Source of the DNA: Vibrio maritimus | Lineage (GTDB): Bacteria; Pseudomonadota; Gammaproteobacteria; Enterobacterales; Vibrionaceae | Assembly: GCA_003263775.1 (NCBI GenBank) | Contig: JYJJ01000051.1 | Coordinates: 248,001 to 312,000 of the forward strand | DNA length: 64,000 nt | Reading direction: 5' to 3' | Shown: piece by piece, positions 1 to 10,141 of the stretch | How positions within the stretch are numbered: position 1 is the first letter of the stretch | Layout of the letters: every line of letters starts with the position of its first letter | Notes under the pieces: model-generated | What the model saw: only the letters and a program-made list of their open reading frames with translations | The model's database searches: none | What the model was told of the DNA's origin: nothing | Translations under genes and position numbers: made by a program

Positions 1-1
1 T

Positions 2-328
2 GCGCTACCTACAGATTTAGTAGTAAGCCTTAGTGTTGGAAAAACGTGTTATGGCGGGAACTCACGCGATAATGTTGCGGTAACGGGAACTGTTCATGGT
101 GTTACCTCTGGGTCGTTAGTTACCTTGGAGTTGCTTGACACTAGCAATATCATGGTAGAGCAGACTACGACCACAGTTAACAGCAGTGGCTTGTGGTCTT
201 TGGGAAATTGGGATTTATCAAGCCAGACAGGGAGTTTTAGCGTGAAAGCAACGTTGGAGCGTGGAGCAATCAATAAGACCAGCGCGAGTGAGGCTATACA
301 ATTGGAGAGGCGTAAAGGGGACTGTTAA
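2..328 (+). CDS. C-terminal fragment of an Ig-like repeat protein
   Basis: The frame is open from the left edge of the window to a TAA at 326-328, so this is the tail of a larger protein. The 108 visible residues are rich in Ser, Thr, Val and Gly. They show alternating beta-strand patterning such as NVAVTGTVHGVTSGSLVTLEL and GSFSVKATLE, which is typical of bacterial Ig-like domains in surface proteins and adhesins. There is no recognisable sorting motif; it ends with a charged tail (LERRKGDC). An internal TTG at 125 is not a convincing start because the upstream frame is fully coding. The family call rests on composition and strand pattern, not on a diagnostic motif. Confidence 0.5.
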   Translation, partial: ALPTDLVVSLSVGKTCYGGNSRDNVAVTGTVHGVTSGSLVTLELLDTSNIMVEQTTTTVNSSGLWSLGNWDLSSQTGSFSVKATLERGAINKTSASEAIQLERRKGDC

Positions 329-380
329 TCGAACACTATAGTTGCTTTATTGGTCAACTTTCCTGCTGGTAATGTATCGA

Positions 381-410
381 AAGCCTCTATGATTATAAGA
401 GGCTTTATTA
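381..410 (+). terminator. Rho-independent terminator after the Ig-like gene
   Basis: AAGCCTCT (381-388) pairs with AGAGGCTT (398-405) and is followed by a T-rich stretch. It sits 50 bases after the stop of the partial gene. Confidence 0.7.
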
Positions 411-840
411 TTTATTGTTCGCCGTGAAGTTTTTTATTTATTTTTACAGCTAATTACAGGCCGGGATGGTTAGTATCTCTGGTTAAATTATCAATTAAGT
501 TACTTTGATTTTTATATTGCTTGTCAATATCGCTAATCTACACGCAATTATAAGTTTTATTGCTGTGTTTTTGCCAGGTTGAAAAAATAAATTTTCGCTG
601 TAATCTATGACTCGTCAACAGTCAGTCGGACAGTTGCATTCTATTCATTTTTATATCAAGTGGTAGGACGTGGCAAATAAGAGTATTCGTACTCATGTTC
701 TGTAACTAGTCACGTTCTTTTTTGCGCAATCCTTGGGGTTGCGCTTTTTTTGCCTAATTAATAGGGTTTTAACGAATGTTTATTAATTGGAGTGGTAAGA
801 TTGATTACCGAAATGAGAGTGCCAGGTTAATGAGAGAAAT
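411..840. other. Intergenic stretch with a possible small RNA
   Basis: No plausible protein gene is visible. The left half is AT-rich. From about 650 it contains a small hairpin with a TTCG loop (GAGTA/TACTC near 681-694) followed by a clear terminator at 724-751 that is not attached to any coding gene. This combination suggests a short non-coding transcript ending at about 751, but I recognise no known Vibrio sRNA family in it. Confidence 0.3.
724..751 (+). terminator. Orphan Rho-independent terminator
   Basis: GCGCAA (724-729) pairs with TTGCGC (739-744), followed by seven T residues. It lies 400 bases after the last plus-strand stop codon, so it may end a small RNA. Confidence 0.7.
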
Positions 841-870
841 AAAAAACGCCCTCGTGTATGAGAGCGTTTT
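841..870 (-). terminator. Terminator of the clpV-vasH operon
   Basis: Inverted repeat of AACGCCCTC against GAGAGCGTT just past the vasH stop. Read on the minus strand it ends in a run of six T residues. Confidence 0.75.
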
Positions 871-878
871 GATGAGGG

Positions 879-2501
879 TTAACTAGTGGCTGATATATCA
901 TATTTCTTCATTTTATGATTCAGCGTGCTTAGCGGCAATGAGAGAAGCTCTGCGGCGCGTTTAGTGTGCCAATTACACTCCCGCAGGCAATCGATAATTA
1001 CGGTCCGCTCGTACTCGCCTACGGCCTCTTTGAGCCCTTTTGATACCTCTTCAAGAGTCGGTGTTTCTGAGTATTCAAGGATTTCTTCTGGTGCACTTGT
1101 TATGGTGGCGGACGCAGAAAATTGTTCGTTAATCGGATCGCCAAACTCAATGCTGGTGATGGTTTCAAAATCCGATAGCAAAACAGAACGCTCAATAATA
1201 TTTTTCAGTTCGCGTACATTACCCGGGTAATGGTAGCACTGCAATTGAGTACATACTTGGTCAGCGAGTTTAGGCGGTGTAGACAATCCAAGCTTGTTCG
1301 CCGCTAATTGAATAAAATGTTCGGCGAGTGGCAAAATATCAGCTTGTCTAGCTCTCAGTGGGGGCAAGGTAATTGGGAATACATTTAATCGATAAAATAA
1401 GTCAGCTCTAAATCGCCCGTCTTGTATTTGTTGAGCTAGGTTACAGTGTGTGGCGGCAATAACACGTACATCGACTTCGATCTCCTTATTAGCACCGACG
1501 GGACGTACTCTACGCTCCTGCAGCACGCGCAGTAATTTAGCTTGAAGTAACATTGGCATATCGCCGATTTCATCGAGAAATAACGTACCTCCGTTAGCAG
1601 CCTCAAATAAACCAATTTTGTCTTTATCCGCTCCTGTAAATGAGCCTTTCTTGTGCCCGAATAGCTCCGATTCCAGCAATTGCTCGGGTATGGCTGCACA
1701 GTTTTGTACCACTAAAGGCGCCTTTGCTCGATTCGAGTTGTCATGAATATACTTGGCAATGACTTCTTTACCTGCGCCCGTTTCGCCGCGTAGCATGACG
1801 TCGACCGGAAGGGAAAGCACTCTATCAAGTCGGCTCAGTACATTGAGCATCTCTTCGCTGGTGGCGATTGGCCCATCGGCGTGATTAGCACGAACGGCGG
1901 ACGCAATAGGCAATTGGCTTAACTCAGTGGTGTCGCCTAAACTCAGCCGCTCAATGACTTGTCCGTATTGCTCCAACCAAATTGCTTGCCGAATGTGGCT
2001 AGCTGCCATTCTGCAGAACTCAGTCAATGCGGCTTCGTTATCGATTACACCTAGATCGAGAAGCACGAGCAAACCAATGGTGTTGTGAGACTCATCGACA
2101 AGTGGCCAAGCCAGTAGATTTAAGCTTGTTGCGCCAAATGCGCGCTCCGCTTGATAGATGGCTTCACAGTCGTAGCCGTTATACTTGTATAGTTCATTGA
2201 TGAGTACGACTTCACCATTGTGAACCGCATAATTAAAGGGATCGGACTCGCTGGCAGAGTCGAGTTGTATGGCGGGCCACGGATGGTCCACCATGACCTG
2301 ATCATTGTGAAAGGCACTGCTAGGTATTAGCGCTTCACCAGTTTGGTCTAACACATAGATAATTCCGTGGCGAGCCATGGTCATTTGCTTAGCAGCAGTG
2401 AGCACGGCTTCCAGTGTTTGAGTCAACTGAGAGCGATCAGCCAAAGACTGACTGATCGCGAGTAAAGCATTACCTAGTTCGCTGTGATTAGCTGAACTCA
2501 T
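879..2501 (-). CDS. vasH: Sigma-54-dependent activator of the T6SS (VasH type)
   Basis: Bacterial enhancer-binding protein expected to drive RpoN-dependent T6SS transcription. An N-terminal GAF-like sensor (about residues 1-170) precedes a sigma-54 AAA+ domain with Walker A GETGAGKE, the RpoN-contact loop as GSFTGA (a serine variant of the usual GAFTGA) and Walker [14 protein letters not shown] Fis-type helix-turn-helix ends the protein ([25 protein letters not shown]). The longer frame begins at 2555. I prefer the ATG at 2501, which overlaps the end of clpV by 14 bases, has AAGG upstream and starts [10 protein letters not shown]. It is the second gene of a clpV-vasH operon. A matching sigma-54 promoter lies in front of hcp. 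Confidence 0.9.
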   Translation of the reverse strand: MSSANHSELGNALLAISQSLADRSQLTQTLEAVLTAAKQMTMARHGIIYVLDQTGEALIPSSAFHNDQVMVDHPWPAIQLDSASESDPFNYAVHNGEVVLINELYKYNGYDCEAIYQAERAFGATSLNLLAWPLVDESHNTIGLLVLLDLGVIDNEAALTEFCRMAASHIRQAIWLEQYGQVIERLSLGDTTELSQLPIASAVRANHADGPIATSEEMLNVLSRLDRVLSLPVDVMLRGETGAGKEVIAKYIHDNSNRAKAPLVVQNCAAIPEQLLESELFGHKKGSFTGADKDKIGLFEAANGGTLFLDEIGDMPMLLQAKLLRVLQERRVRPVGANKEIEVDVRVIAATHCNLAQQIQDGRFRADLFYRLNVFPITLPPLRARQADILPLAEHFIQLAANKLGLSTPPKLADQVCTQLQCYHYPGNVRELKNIIERSVLLSDFETITSIEFGDPINEQFSASATITSAPEEILEYSETPTLEEVSKGLKEAVGEYERTVIIDCLRECNWHTKRAAELLSLPLSTLNHKMKKYDISATS

Positions 2502-5172
2502 AAGATAATGTACCTTGTTCATCCACAGAGACAGTGATGGTCGAATGCGCATCATCTTTGTCGTGAACCAGCAACTGAGTGGACAGTTGCGGCAATAATT
2601 GACGGCTGATCACGGCATCGATGTTTCGAGCCCCCGTTTCAGCCAATCGGCAATTGCCTAGGACAAACTCCACCAAGCTTTCCTGGTAGTTGAGAGTCAG
2701 TTTATGATGACTTTTCAGTCGCTGGGAAACTTTGCCAAGTTTGTGATGGATGATGTCCGTCATTGCTTCGTCTGAAAGTGGCATAAATGGCAATACGGAC
2801 ATGCGCGCTAGTAGCGCTGGCTTGAAGTGCTGATTCAGTGTAGGTCGAATTGCCTCAGCAACGATATTGGCATCGATATCTTTAGATTGCTGCGCTAGAG
2901 ACTCAATCTCATGGGTGGCTAGGTTACTGGTCATGATGATCAGCGTGTTCTTAAAGTCGATAGTTCGGCCTTCACCATCATTTAGCGTACCTTTATCAAA
3001 CACTTGATAGAACAAGTTGAGAACTTCAGGATCCGCTTTTTCAACTTCATCAAGCAGTACGACAGAGTATGGGCGCTGGCGCACTGCTTCCGTCAACATA
3101 CCACCTTCACCATAACCGACATATCCTGGTGGTGAGCCGATCAAACGCGATACGGTGTGTTTTTCCTGAAACTCGGACATGTTGATTGTGGTCATGAAAC
3201 GTTCACCACCAAACATTTGATCTGCGATGGCACGCGCAGTTTCTGTTTTACCAACGCCACTAGGGCCAACGAGTAAGAATACGCCGGTAGGAGCATCGGG
3301 ATTTCCCAGACCTGCTTTGGCAGTTTGAATTCCTTCGGAAAGCGCTTCAATCGCAAACTCTTGGCCTTTAATGTTGTCGTTTAAGCTCTGTTTGAGCTTG
3401 AGGGTGGTTTCGGCTTCGTCTTGCAGCATTTTCCCCATAGGGATCCCTGTCCAGTCTGAGATAACATGGCTTACTTCGTCTGGACCCACCTCATAATGCA
3501 CTAATGGATTGCCATCCCGCACAGCGTCCAGCTGTTCTTGACAGGAAGCAATCGCAATACGGACTTGTTCTTCATCCATCTCAAGATAAGGATTAGTCAC
3601 TTCGCAATTCATCTCGTCATTGTTCGCCACGTCTCTTTCTGAGTCCGATTCAACCTGACCTTCTATCAATTCATGTAGACGCGTGCGCAGGGAGATCATT
3701 TGTTCAATGTGGTTGCACTCATCTTGCCACTGCTGATCAAGTATTTTGAGGTCTTGCTGCGTAATTTCCATAGCCTGCTTGAGCTCAGGAATCCTTGCTA
3801 AACTGTGCTTGTCGCCAGTTTGTTGCAATGCATCACGCTCTAGCGCTTCTAATTCACGTTTCTGAGCGGCGAGCGACTGTCGCAGCGTTTCGACACCTGC
3901 GGGAACTGCATTTAGACTGATATTGACTCGTGCACATGCAGTATCGAGTACGTCAATCGCTTTGTCAGGCAGTTGTCGGCCCGAGATGTAGCGCGCTGAT
4001 AATGCAGCAGCTGCTGTGATGGCATCATCACGAACGTAGACGTTGTGGGACTTCTCATAAGCAGGACGCAAGCCACGGATAATTAGCGCTGCTTGTTCTG
4101 GTGAGGGTTCATCCAATTTAACTAGTTGGAAACGACGGGCCAGTGCGGGATCTTTTTCAAAATACTTTTTGTATTCACTCCAAGTGGTCGCAGCTATGGT
4201 TTTTACTTCCCCACGAGCCAGTGCGGGTTTGAGTAAGTTGGCCGCATCGCTACCACCAGCTTGGTTGCCTCCGCCAACGAGGGTGTGTGCCTCATCGATA
4301 AACAAGATTATAGGAGTTGGGGAGTTTTTAACCTCTTCCAATACGGCGTTGAGACGTTTTTCGAACTCACCTTTTACGCTGGCGCCCGCTTGAAGTAGGC
4401 CCATGTCGAGGCCATATAGCTCGACACCATTAAGATTGTCAGGCACATCGCCTTGAACGATCTTCAGTGCTAAGCCCTCTACTACGGCGGTTTTACCGAC
4501 ACCTGGCTCGCCGACAGCAATAGGGTTGTTCTTACGACGGCGTGCCAAGATATCAATTATCTGGCGGATTTCCTGATCTCGACAAAATACTGGGTCGATC
4601 TCACCTTTTCGCGCTTTACCTGTAAAGTCAGTGGTAAATTGGCTTAGTGCAGAGCCTGCTTCACGAGCTTCGGTTTTCTCAGATGTGGCAACTTGCGCTT
4701 CAATAGAGTGGTGGGTCAGTTCAGCAAAGTTTCGCTTAAGAGCGTCTGGACTGACGCTGTTAAGAATATCGGCATAACTATGTTGGCCGTATCTCAATGG
4801 ATTGCTTACTAAAGTGAGTAGTAGTGCACCAGTACGGATTTGCGTTTCACTTAGATCTAAAGAAGACACTAACCAGCTTTCCTGTAGCCACTCGATAAGT
4901 AAGGCTGAGAAAACGGGTTTGCTGCCATTTCCTTGTGAATCGCTATTTAAACAAGAACGAACGGATTGTCTTAATAAGTTTTCAGAACAATCGAAATGAC
5001 TTAGTAGAACGTCAAAATCACTATTTGGCCTTTCTAAAAGACTCAGTAAATAGTGTTCAATTTGAACCTCAGTTGCCTTTTCGGCAACGGCAAGTGCTGC
5101 TGCGTCCTCTAAAGCCGTTTTTGCTAAAGGATGAAGACGCTGTATTAATGAAGAAAGGTTAATGTTAATCAT
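2488..5172 (-). CDS. clpV: T6SS AAA+ disaggregase ClpV (TssH)
   Basis: Cytoplasmic ATPase that takes apart the contracted TssB/TssC sheath for recycling. The 894-residue length fits the family. The N-terminal double Clp repeat (about residues 1-150) is of the ClpV type. The first AAA+ module has Walker A GEPGVGKT (221-228; proline where alanine is common) and Walker [14 protein letters not shown] middle coiled coil spans about 400-530. The second module has GPSGVGKT and [15 protein letters not shown]. It precedes vasH on the same transcript, with a perfect TATAAT about 36 bases upstream of its ATG. It runs divergently from hcp. Confidence 0.97.
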   Translation of the reverse strand: MININLSSLIQRLHPLAKTALEDAAALAVAEKATEVQIEHYLLSLLERPNSDFDVLLSHFDCSENLLRQSVRSCLNSDSQGNGSKPVFSALLIEWLQESWLVSSLDLSETQIRTGALLLTLVSNPLRYGQHSYADILNSVSPDALKRNFAELTHHSIEAQVATSEKTEAREAGSALSQFTTDFTGKARKGEIDPVFCRDQEIRQIIDILARRRKNNPIAVGEPGVGKTAVVEGLALKIVQGDVPDNLNGVELYGLDMGLLQAGASVKGEFEKRLNAVLEEVKNSPTPIILFIDEAHTLVGGGNQAGGSDAANLLKPALARGEVKTIAATTWSEYKKYFEKDPALARRFQLVKLDEPSPEQAALIIRGLRPAYEKSHNVYVRDDAITAAAALSARYISGRQLPDKAIDVLDTACARVNISLNAVPAGVETLRQSLAAQKRELEALERDALQQTGDKHSLARIPELKQAMEITQQDLKILDQQWQDECNHIEQMISLRTRLHELIEGQVESDSERDVANNDEMNCEVTNPYLEMDEEQVRIAIASCQEQLDAVRDGNPLVHYEVGPDEVSHVISDWTGIPMGKMLQDEAETTLKLKQSLNDNIKGQEFAIEALSEGIQTAKAGLGNPDAPTGVFLLVGPSGVGKTETARAIADQMFGGERFMTTINMSEFQEKHTVSRLIGSPPGYVGYGEGGMLTEAVRQRPYSVVLLDEVEKADPEVLNLFYQVFDKGTLNDGEGRTIDFKNTLIIMTSNLATHEIESLAQQSKDIDANIVAEAIRPTLNQHFKPALLARMSVLPFMPLSDEAMTDIIHHKLGKVSQRLKSHHKLTLNYQESLVEFVLGNCRLAETGARNIDAVISRQLLPQLSTQLLVHDKDDAHSTITVSVDEQGTLSYEFS

Positions 5173-5207
5173 CTATCTGCTTTTAGTTATTGAAGAAACT
5201 ATGCGCT

Positions 5208-5213
5208 ATTATA
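5208..5213 (-). promoter_or_regulatory. -10 element of the clpV promoter
   Basis: TATAAT on the minus strand, about 36 bases before the clpV ATG. The -35 region at the right spacing is weak, so an activator may be needed. Confidence 0.45.
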
Positions 5214-5538
5214 CTAAATCTCAATATCTTAGTTTCTAAGAACGATATTTTTACTACCTTGTTCTAGTTGTTTTTTACGGGTTGTTGTTAATTGTTAATA
5301 TATTTAGCGAGTGCTTTTGGTTGATGTGACTTTGTTAATAGTTATTGTGTTTCTTTGGGTGGGTAAAATGACTTTTTTTTGTTTTCTTAATGTGGTTATT
5401 TTAACTTTATTCAGTATCAACAATTTATTAGTATGGCTGAACAAGATCTTGGTATTTTCTCCAATAAATTGTCACTGTATTTTATGGTCATCAACTGCAT
5501 TTTTATGTAAGTCATTGAAAATTCGGGAAATAAAAAGT

Positions 5539-5554
5539 TGGCATGATGATTGTA
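5539..5554 (+). promoter_or_regulatory. Sigma-54 (RpoN) promoter of hcp
   Basis: TGGCAT-N5-TTGTA matches the RpoN consensus TGGCAC-N5-TTGCA at 9 of 11 fixed bases, with correct -24/-12 spacing. It lies 74 bases upstream of the hcp ATG and is the obvious target of the VasH-type activator encoded across the same region. Confidence 0.75.
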
Positions 5555-5627
5555 TATATCTAGTCAGTCGCGGTGATAAGCGATTTGGTGAATTAACAAA
5601 TTAGATTTAAGAAAAAAGGATATAACA

Positions 5628-6146
5628 ATGCCAACTCCAGCATACATGTCAATTGAAGGCGAAACTCAAGGTCAAATTACTAAAGATACTTACTCTGCAG
5701 ATTCAGTGGGTAACACTTGGCAAGAAGCACACGTCGATGAGTTCCTAGTTCAAGAACTTGATCACGTACTAACTATTCCACGTGATCCACAAAGCGGTCA
5801 GCCAACAGGTCAACGTGTTCACAAACCAGTAGTGGTAACAAAAGTTCAAGATCGTTGTTCACCACTACTATTTAACGCACTAGTTTCTGGTGAAAAACTT
5901 CCAGAGTGTGTTATTCGCTTCTACCGTACGTCGGTTCAAGGTAAGCAAGAACATTACTACTCAATCAAACTGATCGATGCGCTATTGGTAGACATGCAAA
6001 CTCGCATGAATCACTGTCAAGATGCGGCGACAGCGGACCGCGTTACAGAAGAAGTGTTGAAATTCACTTACCGTGCAATTGAAGTAACACACGAAAATTG
6101 TGGTACTGCAGGTAACGATGACTGGCGTACGCCACGCGAAGCTTAA
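5628..6146 (+). CDS. hcp: T6SS tube protein Hcp (TssD)
   Basis: Forms the hexameric inner tube that is fired through the sheath and is the hallmark secreted protein. The 172 residues begin MPTPAYMSIEGETQGQI, the standard Hcp opening. They contain the family segments HKPVVVTKVQDRCSPLLFNAL, CVIRFYRT and YYSIKLIDALLV. A strong ribosome site (AAAAAAGGA) precedes the ATG. It is the first gene behind the sigma-54 promoter and is separated from vgrG by a short hairpin, which would let Hcp exceed the downstream products. Codon use is that of a highly expressed gene. Confidence 0.98.
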   Translation: MPTPAYMSIEGETQGQITKDTYSADSVGNTWQEAHVDEFLVQELDHVLTIPRDPQSGQPTGQRVHKPVVVTKVQDRCSPLLFNALVSGEKLPECVIRFYRTSVQGKQEHYYSIKLIDALLVDMQTRMNHCQDAATADRVTEEVLKFTYRAIEVTHENCGTAGNDDWRTPREA

Positions 6147-6166
6147 TTGCTTAGCAAACTATTCTA

Positions 6167-6184
6167 GGCCAACCATTGTTGGCC
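6167..6184 (+). terminator. Hairpin between hcp and vgrG
   Basis: GGCCAAC (6167-6173) pairs perfectly with GTTGGCC (6178-6184) across a CATT loop. There is no T tract, so it is more likely an RNA-stability or partial attenuation element protecting the hcp transcript than a full terminator. Confidence 0.5.
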
Positions 6185-6215
6185 CTAACTCTATTATTAG
6201 TATCAGGTGAAAGAT

Positions 6216-8294
6216 ATGGTGAATGACGTAGAATTTAAATTTGAAGTACCCGGATGCGGTCATGAATTTAGGGTAGAAAGCTTCCAGGTGACTGAGGAGC
6301 TCTCCAAGCCATTCCATATAACTTTGTCATTACTTTCACTTGAGCCTAATGTCACAACAGAATCGCTAATTCGTAAAGCGGGGACACTTACTGTCTATGG
6401 TCAAGGTGTCGACGCGGGACGCTACTTTTCCGGAGTGGTTAACGAAGTTCGCTATTTAGGTACAGGAAGACGTTTTTCTCGCTATCAGCTTATTTTGGTG
6501 CCTCAATGTTGGTTCTTATCACAGCGTCAAGACTGTCGTATTTTCCAACAGAAATCGGCGCAAGATATTGTCGCTGAGGTACTCGATAACGCATCGGTTA
6601 CTGATTATCGATTTGAGTTGTCTGGCCTCTATCCGGCCAAAGAGTACGTCTTGCAGTATCGTGAGACTGATCTGCATTTTGTGCAGCGCATCATGGCTGA
6701 GCATGGTATGTGGTATTACTTTGAGCATACTGAGGCCAACCACACTATGGTAATCGTAGACAGTAATGATGCCATTGCACCCTTAGTGAGTAGCCCTCTT
6801 AATTCATCTTACATTGGCCCCATTGCTTATCATACAGACGGTGGAGGTACACCAGATCGAGAGCATATTAGCGACTTAGAACTGGTCGATCGTGTTCGTA
6901 CTGGTGAAGTGACTTACACCGATTACAATTACGAGCAACCCAAGATCCCTCAAGAGATGACCAGCAGCGGTGATATCGATCAAGACTTAAAGTTGTTTGA
7001 TTATCCTGGACGATATGTGGATCCTTCGATGGGTCAAGTCAGAACTCAAGAGTGGATGTCAGAGCACAATGTTGATAACCAATATGTAGAAGCGAGCAGT
7101 GATGTTATGCGCCTTGCTTCGGGCTATAGCTTCAACATTAGCGACCACCCAAGAACGGAAATCAACCGCGAATACATCATGTTATCAGTGATGCATTCTG
7201 GCAGCGATCCGCAAGTACATGAAGATGAAGCCGGTGGTATGCCAACAACTTACCACAATCAGTTTATCTGTATCTCTCGCGAGATTGAATTTAAAGCACC
7301 AAAGCTGCCAGCACCCGTCGTCGATGGTCCTCAAACGGCAGTAGTCGTTGGCCCTGCGGGAGAAGAAATCTACACCGATAAACTGGGAAGGATTAAAGTT
7401 CAGTTCCATTGGGACCGCTATGGTAACAGTGATGAACATTCAAGTTGTTGGATCCGTGTTAGCCAGTCAATGGCAGCACCAACCTGGGGAGCGGTCTATT
7501 TACCTCGCATTGGTCATGAGGTTGTTATTACGTTTCTTGAGGGAGACCCCGACCGTCCATTGGTCACTGGCGCAGTCTACAACGGCTTGCATTTTCCTCC
7601 TTATTCGCTGCCAGAAAATAAAACACGTACTACATTCCGTACCCAAAGCCATAAAGGCACTGGTTATAACGAGCTGAGCTTTGAAGACGAAGCGAACCAA
7701 GAAGAAGTCTATATTCACGCTCAAAAAGACATGTCAACGAAGGTTTTGAATAACCGTTTTCGTGATATTGGGCAGGATGAGTTTTTGAAAGTAGCGCGGC
7801 ATCAAACTAACGAAATTCATGGTGATCATAAAGAAACCATAGAAGGGCACAAAACAACTCAAGTGAATAGTACGTTCACAGAAACCGTTGAGCAGGATGT
7901 GTCTGTGACTTATAACGCGAACGAGACGCGCTATGTGAAAAACAATGTTGGGTTGGAAATTGGTGACAATCGTACGACAAAGATTGGCAAAAATGACGAC
8001 CTGGATGTGGGTGAAAACAGCAACTTGACTGTGGGGGCATCGAAGAGTTCAGATATTGGTGCCGATGATAATCAGACAGTGGGCGGCAACTTAACGGTCT
8101 CGGTGAAGGGCAACACATCTTACAAAGCAGATGGGGCCACGCAGATTGTCAGCGGAGAAAAGATTGTTCTTAAAACCGGTGGATCCTCTTTGGTCATGAA
8201 TAGTGATGGTTCAATCAAGCTTTCCGGTTCTGCTATTACAATTGAGGGCAGCGCCAAAGTTGTAGTGAAAGGCGGAAATGTAGCGATCAATTAG
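6216..8294 (+). CDS. vgrG: T6SS spike protein VgrG (TssI)
   Basis: Trimeric spike carried on the Hcp tube. About 692 residues: a gp27-like first half with the conserved LQYRETDLHFVQRIMAEHGMWYYFEH region. The gp5-like OB domain follows (GRIKVQFHWDRYG, SCWIRVSQSMAAPTWGAVYLPRIGHEVVI, FLEGDPDRPLVTGAVYNG). A repetitive beta-helix needle ends in VVVKGGNVAIN. There is no C-terminal effector extension. A GTG at 6207 also opens the frame, but the ATG at 6216 has AGGTGA at ideal distance. The following gene shares the needle-like ending. Confidence 0.97.
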   Translation: MVNDVEFKFEVPGCGHEFRVESFQVTEELSKPFHITLSLLSLEPNVTTESLIRKAGTLTVYGQGVDAGRYFSGVVNEVRYLGTGRRFSRYQLILVPQCWFLSQRQDCRIFQQKSAQDIVAEVLDNASVTDYRFELSGLYPAKEYVLQYRETDLHFVQRIMAEHGMWYYFEHTEANHTMVIVDSNDAIAPLVSSPLNSSYIGPIAYHTDGGGTPDREHISDLELVDRVRTGEVTYTDYNYEQPKIPQEMTSSGDIDQDLKLFDYPGRYVDPSMGQVRTQEWMSEHNVDNQYVEASSDVMRLASGYSFNISDHPRTEINREYIMLSVMHSGSDPQVHEDEAGGMPTTYHNQFICISREIEFKAPKLPAPVVDGPQTAVVVGPAGEEIYTDKLGRIKVQFHWDRYGNSDEHSSCWIRVSQSMAAPTWGAVYLPRIGHEVVITFLEGDPDRPLVTGAVYNGLHFPPYSLPENKTRTTFRTQSHKGTGYNELSFEDEANQEEVYIHAQKDMSTKVLNNRFRDIGQDEFLKVARHQTNEIHGDHKETIEGHKTTQVNSTFTETVEQDVSVTYNANETRYVKNNVGLEIGDNRTTKIGKNDDLDVGENSNLTVGASKSSDIGADDNQTVGGNLTVSVKGNTSYKADGATQIVSGEKIVLKTGGSSLVMNSDGSIKLSGSAITIEGSAKVVVKGGNVAIN

Positions 8295-8296
8295 TC

Positions 8297-8779
8297 ATGA
8301 ATAACCCAGTAAAAACAACCTATACCGTAACAGAAATGCAAGCCGAACAGTCGGCTTGCTTTTCGCGTTTTGGCGCCATTGTGGCGTTGACCGAAACGAA
8401 TGACAGCGTAAAAGTAGATTTTGACGGTAACCCGTTTCAATCACCAATTTCTGCTCGTCTTGGAAGACGCTTCACGCGTTCAGAAATCGAGCTAGCGATT
8501 AATAGTAAGCTGCAATGCCGAATCGAATTTGTCAACGATGACCCGAGCCTGCCCATTGTGACTGACATTTTGTTTTCGATACTCGATGACTCAGAACAAC
8601 TGGTTATTCGAGCTAAAAAGCTTGTCTTGGAAGCGGATCAAGAACTCATCATCAAGAGTGGCGATACACAGACACGCTACAGTGGCCGAGATGGGCGTGT
8701 GACGACTAAAGGCAAGTATGTCACGTCTCAAGCAGAGCGAGCACAAAAGATCCAAGGTGGCACCATCGCAATCAACTAG
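8297..8779 (+). CDS. DUF6484-type T6SS accessory protein
   Basis: A 160-residue protein starting two bases after the vgrG stop. The N-terminal half has an OB-like strand pattern (FGAIVALTETNDSVKVDFDGNP) and a conserved arginine-rich turn (SARLGRRFTRSE). The C-terminal half carries repeats ending QKIQGGTIAIN, like the VgrG needle tail. Proteins of this kind sit next to vgrG in Vibrio T6SS clusters. A role in spike assembly or cargo loading is inferred from position; the precise function is not established here. It could be a second, minimal spike component. Confidence 0.7.
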   Translation: MNNPVKTTYTVTEMQAEQSACFSRFGAIVALTETNDSVKVDFDGNPFQSPISARLGRRFTRSEIELAINSKLQCRIEFVNDDPSLPIVTDILFSILDDSEQLVIRAKKLVLEADQELIIKSGDTQTRYSGRDGRVTTKGKYVTSQAERAQKIQGGTIAIN

Positions 8780-8821
8780 GGTGACTTTGTGAGATAACAA
8801 TAATGAGGTGTAAAAGTTTTA

Positions 8822-10141
8822 ATGCGACAAAAGGTTGGTGTTGAGCACCTTGCTGCGGCAATTGATTTACAAGTCTTGCTTGAAACCGATGAGACTATAA
8901 CGCAACAGGTGTCCGAGATAAGCGAACTGCCGGGTGACTGGCTTGGTTTTTGTGAAGAAAAACTGTCGCTGGCAAATGAGTCACTATCGTTTCTACTTCG
9001 TCAGAGAGAACGTATTTTTCATAGCGGATTTCCCAGTAGGAAGCTGGCTTATCTATCGTTAATCGAGGAGCAGATGAGCAGCCTAAAACAGGTTTATGTT
9101 GCTTTCCATCGCATGCACTCGGGGCTGATTCATCAACTGCGTGATGCAGAACCGCTAGTCTACAGTTGGTTGATGCTAGAGCGCGAATTCTCCAGTGATG
9201 TCGAGAATCTTATTAGCGGCATAGCGACATTAGAGCGGTTAGAACCGTCTTTAGCACTAATGATAGTTTCACAATGCAACGAGCATAAGTTAGATCGAGT
9301 GCTGGCAGACATGATTGAAGGAAACTGTCCAACCCAAAAGAGCTTTCTGGTCTACCTCAATATCCGTCAAAGCTTGAGTGTCGCGCTGTGCAAGCATTGG
9401 GTTAGGAGCGAGCAATTGGATAAATCTGAGGTCTATCCGCTACTGGCTCTGTCGAATGTTGAAGACGGTGTCGAGTGGTTAGATCAACAATCAAACCCCG
9501 AAACACTCCTATTTGAACGCTTGATGACCAAACAAGACCGCGGCACTTGGTTTCGCCAGCAATTTGGCACCGAGATAGCGCACTTAGATTCCGACAATAT
9601 AGTGACCTACGCGAAGCTTTTAGAGTTACGGGAGTTTACTGATTTTCGAGTCAATTCAAAATCAGCGCCCATCGATTTTGTCTTGTGTGGTGACAGTCGG
9701 TTATTGCCCGAAATTATCGAGTATGTTTGTCAACTGGATGAAGTGGATGGTGAGGTTTGGATACAGGCATTGTATGCGGTTTATGGCTCGTCGTTACCAC
9801 TCACGCCATCAGAAGTTGGAGTTGATAGGACTTGGGAGGAGGTTATCGACATATTGGATGAATGGTTAGAAGACGTTCGGGACCAACAGCCATTTCCATT
9901 GCGACTTGGCGTAGCGCTTAGTTTCGAATCGACACTCAACGCCATGCGGGATCCCGATATTCCCGCTTCGCTAAGGGTATGGCTCTGGCGTCACCTATGT
10001 ATTCACGCTAGAGCTTACACACAGTGGAATCCAATGATGCCAATTCACCAACAAGAGTGGAATTTCAGTAAGTTGGCGTCAGCACCATCGGCTATCGATC
10101 GATTTAATATGAGGACCAAAAATGCAGCTGTGGGATATTGA
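8822..10141 (+). CDS. T6SS-associated TIGR02270-like protein
   Basis: A 439-residue, mostly alpha-helical soluble protein without signal peptide or membrane segment. Features such as LLRQRERIFHSGFPSRKLAYLSLIEEQM and the LRVWLWRHLCIHA segment, with its place between vgrG and a DUF2169 gene, fit the TIGR02270 group found beside T6SS spike genes. GAGGTG lies upstream of the ATG at rather long spacing. Its end overlaps the next start by 20 bases, so the two are translationally coupled. I infer a cytoplasmic loading or adaptor role; no catalytic motif is visible. Confidence 0.65.
   Translation: MRQKVGVEHLAAAIDLQVLLETDETITQQVSEISELPGDWLGFCEEKLSLANESLSFLLRQRERIFHSGFPSRKLAYLSLIEEQMSSLKQVYVAFHRMHSGLIHQLRDAEPLVYSWLMLEREFSSDVENLISGIATLERLEPSLALMIVSQCNEHKLDRVLADMIEGNCPTQKSFLVYLNIRQSLSVALCKHWVRSEQLDKSEVYPLLALSNVEDGVEWLDQQSNPETLLFERLMTKQDRGTWFRQQFGTEIAHLDSDNIVTYAKLLELREFTDFRVNSKSAPIDFVLCGDSRLLPEIIEYVCQLDEVDGEVWIQALYAVYGSSLPLTPSEVGVDRTWEEVIDILDEWLEDVRDQQPFPLRLGVALSFESTLNAMRDPDIPASLRVWLWRHLCIHARAYTQWNPMMPIHQQEWNFSKLASAPSAIDRFNMRTKNAAVGY

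Larger units (their letters stand above)
5173..5627. other. Divergent AT-rich regulatory region between clpV and hcp
   Basis: A 455-base region with no convincing gene. A 97-codon frame at 5311-5604 is low-complexity, hydrophobic by base composition and lacks a ribosome site. The region holds a -10-like element for clpV (minus) and a sigma-54 promoter for hcp (plus). Its AT content would suit H-NS silencing, which is an inference. Confidence 0.6.

Noticed and set aside
5311-5604. 97-codon frame upstream of hcp
   Set aside because: Hydrophobic, AT-driven composition, no ribosome site, and it covers the sigma-54 promoter region.
6207-6215. GTG start for vgrG
   Set aside because: The GTG is part of the AGGTGA ribosome site for the ATG at 6216.
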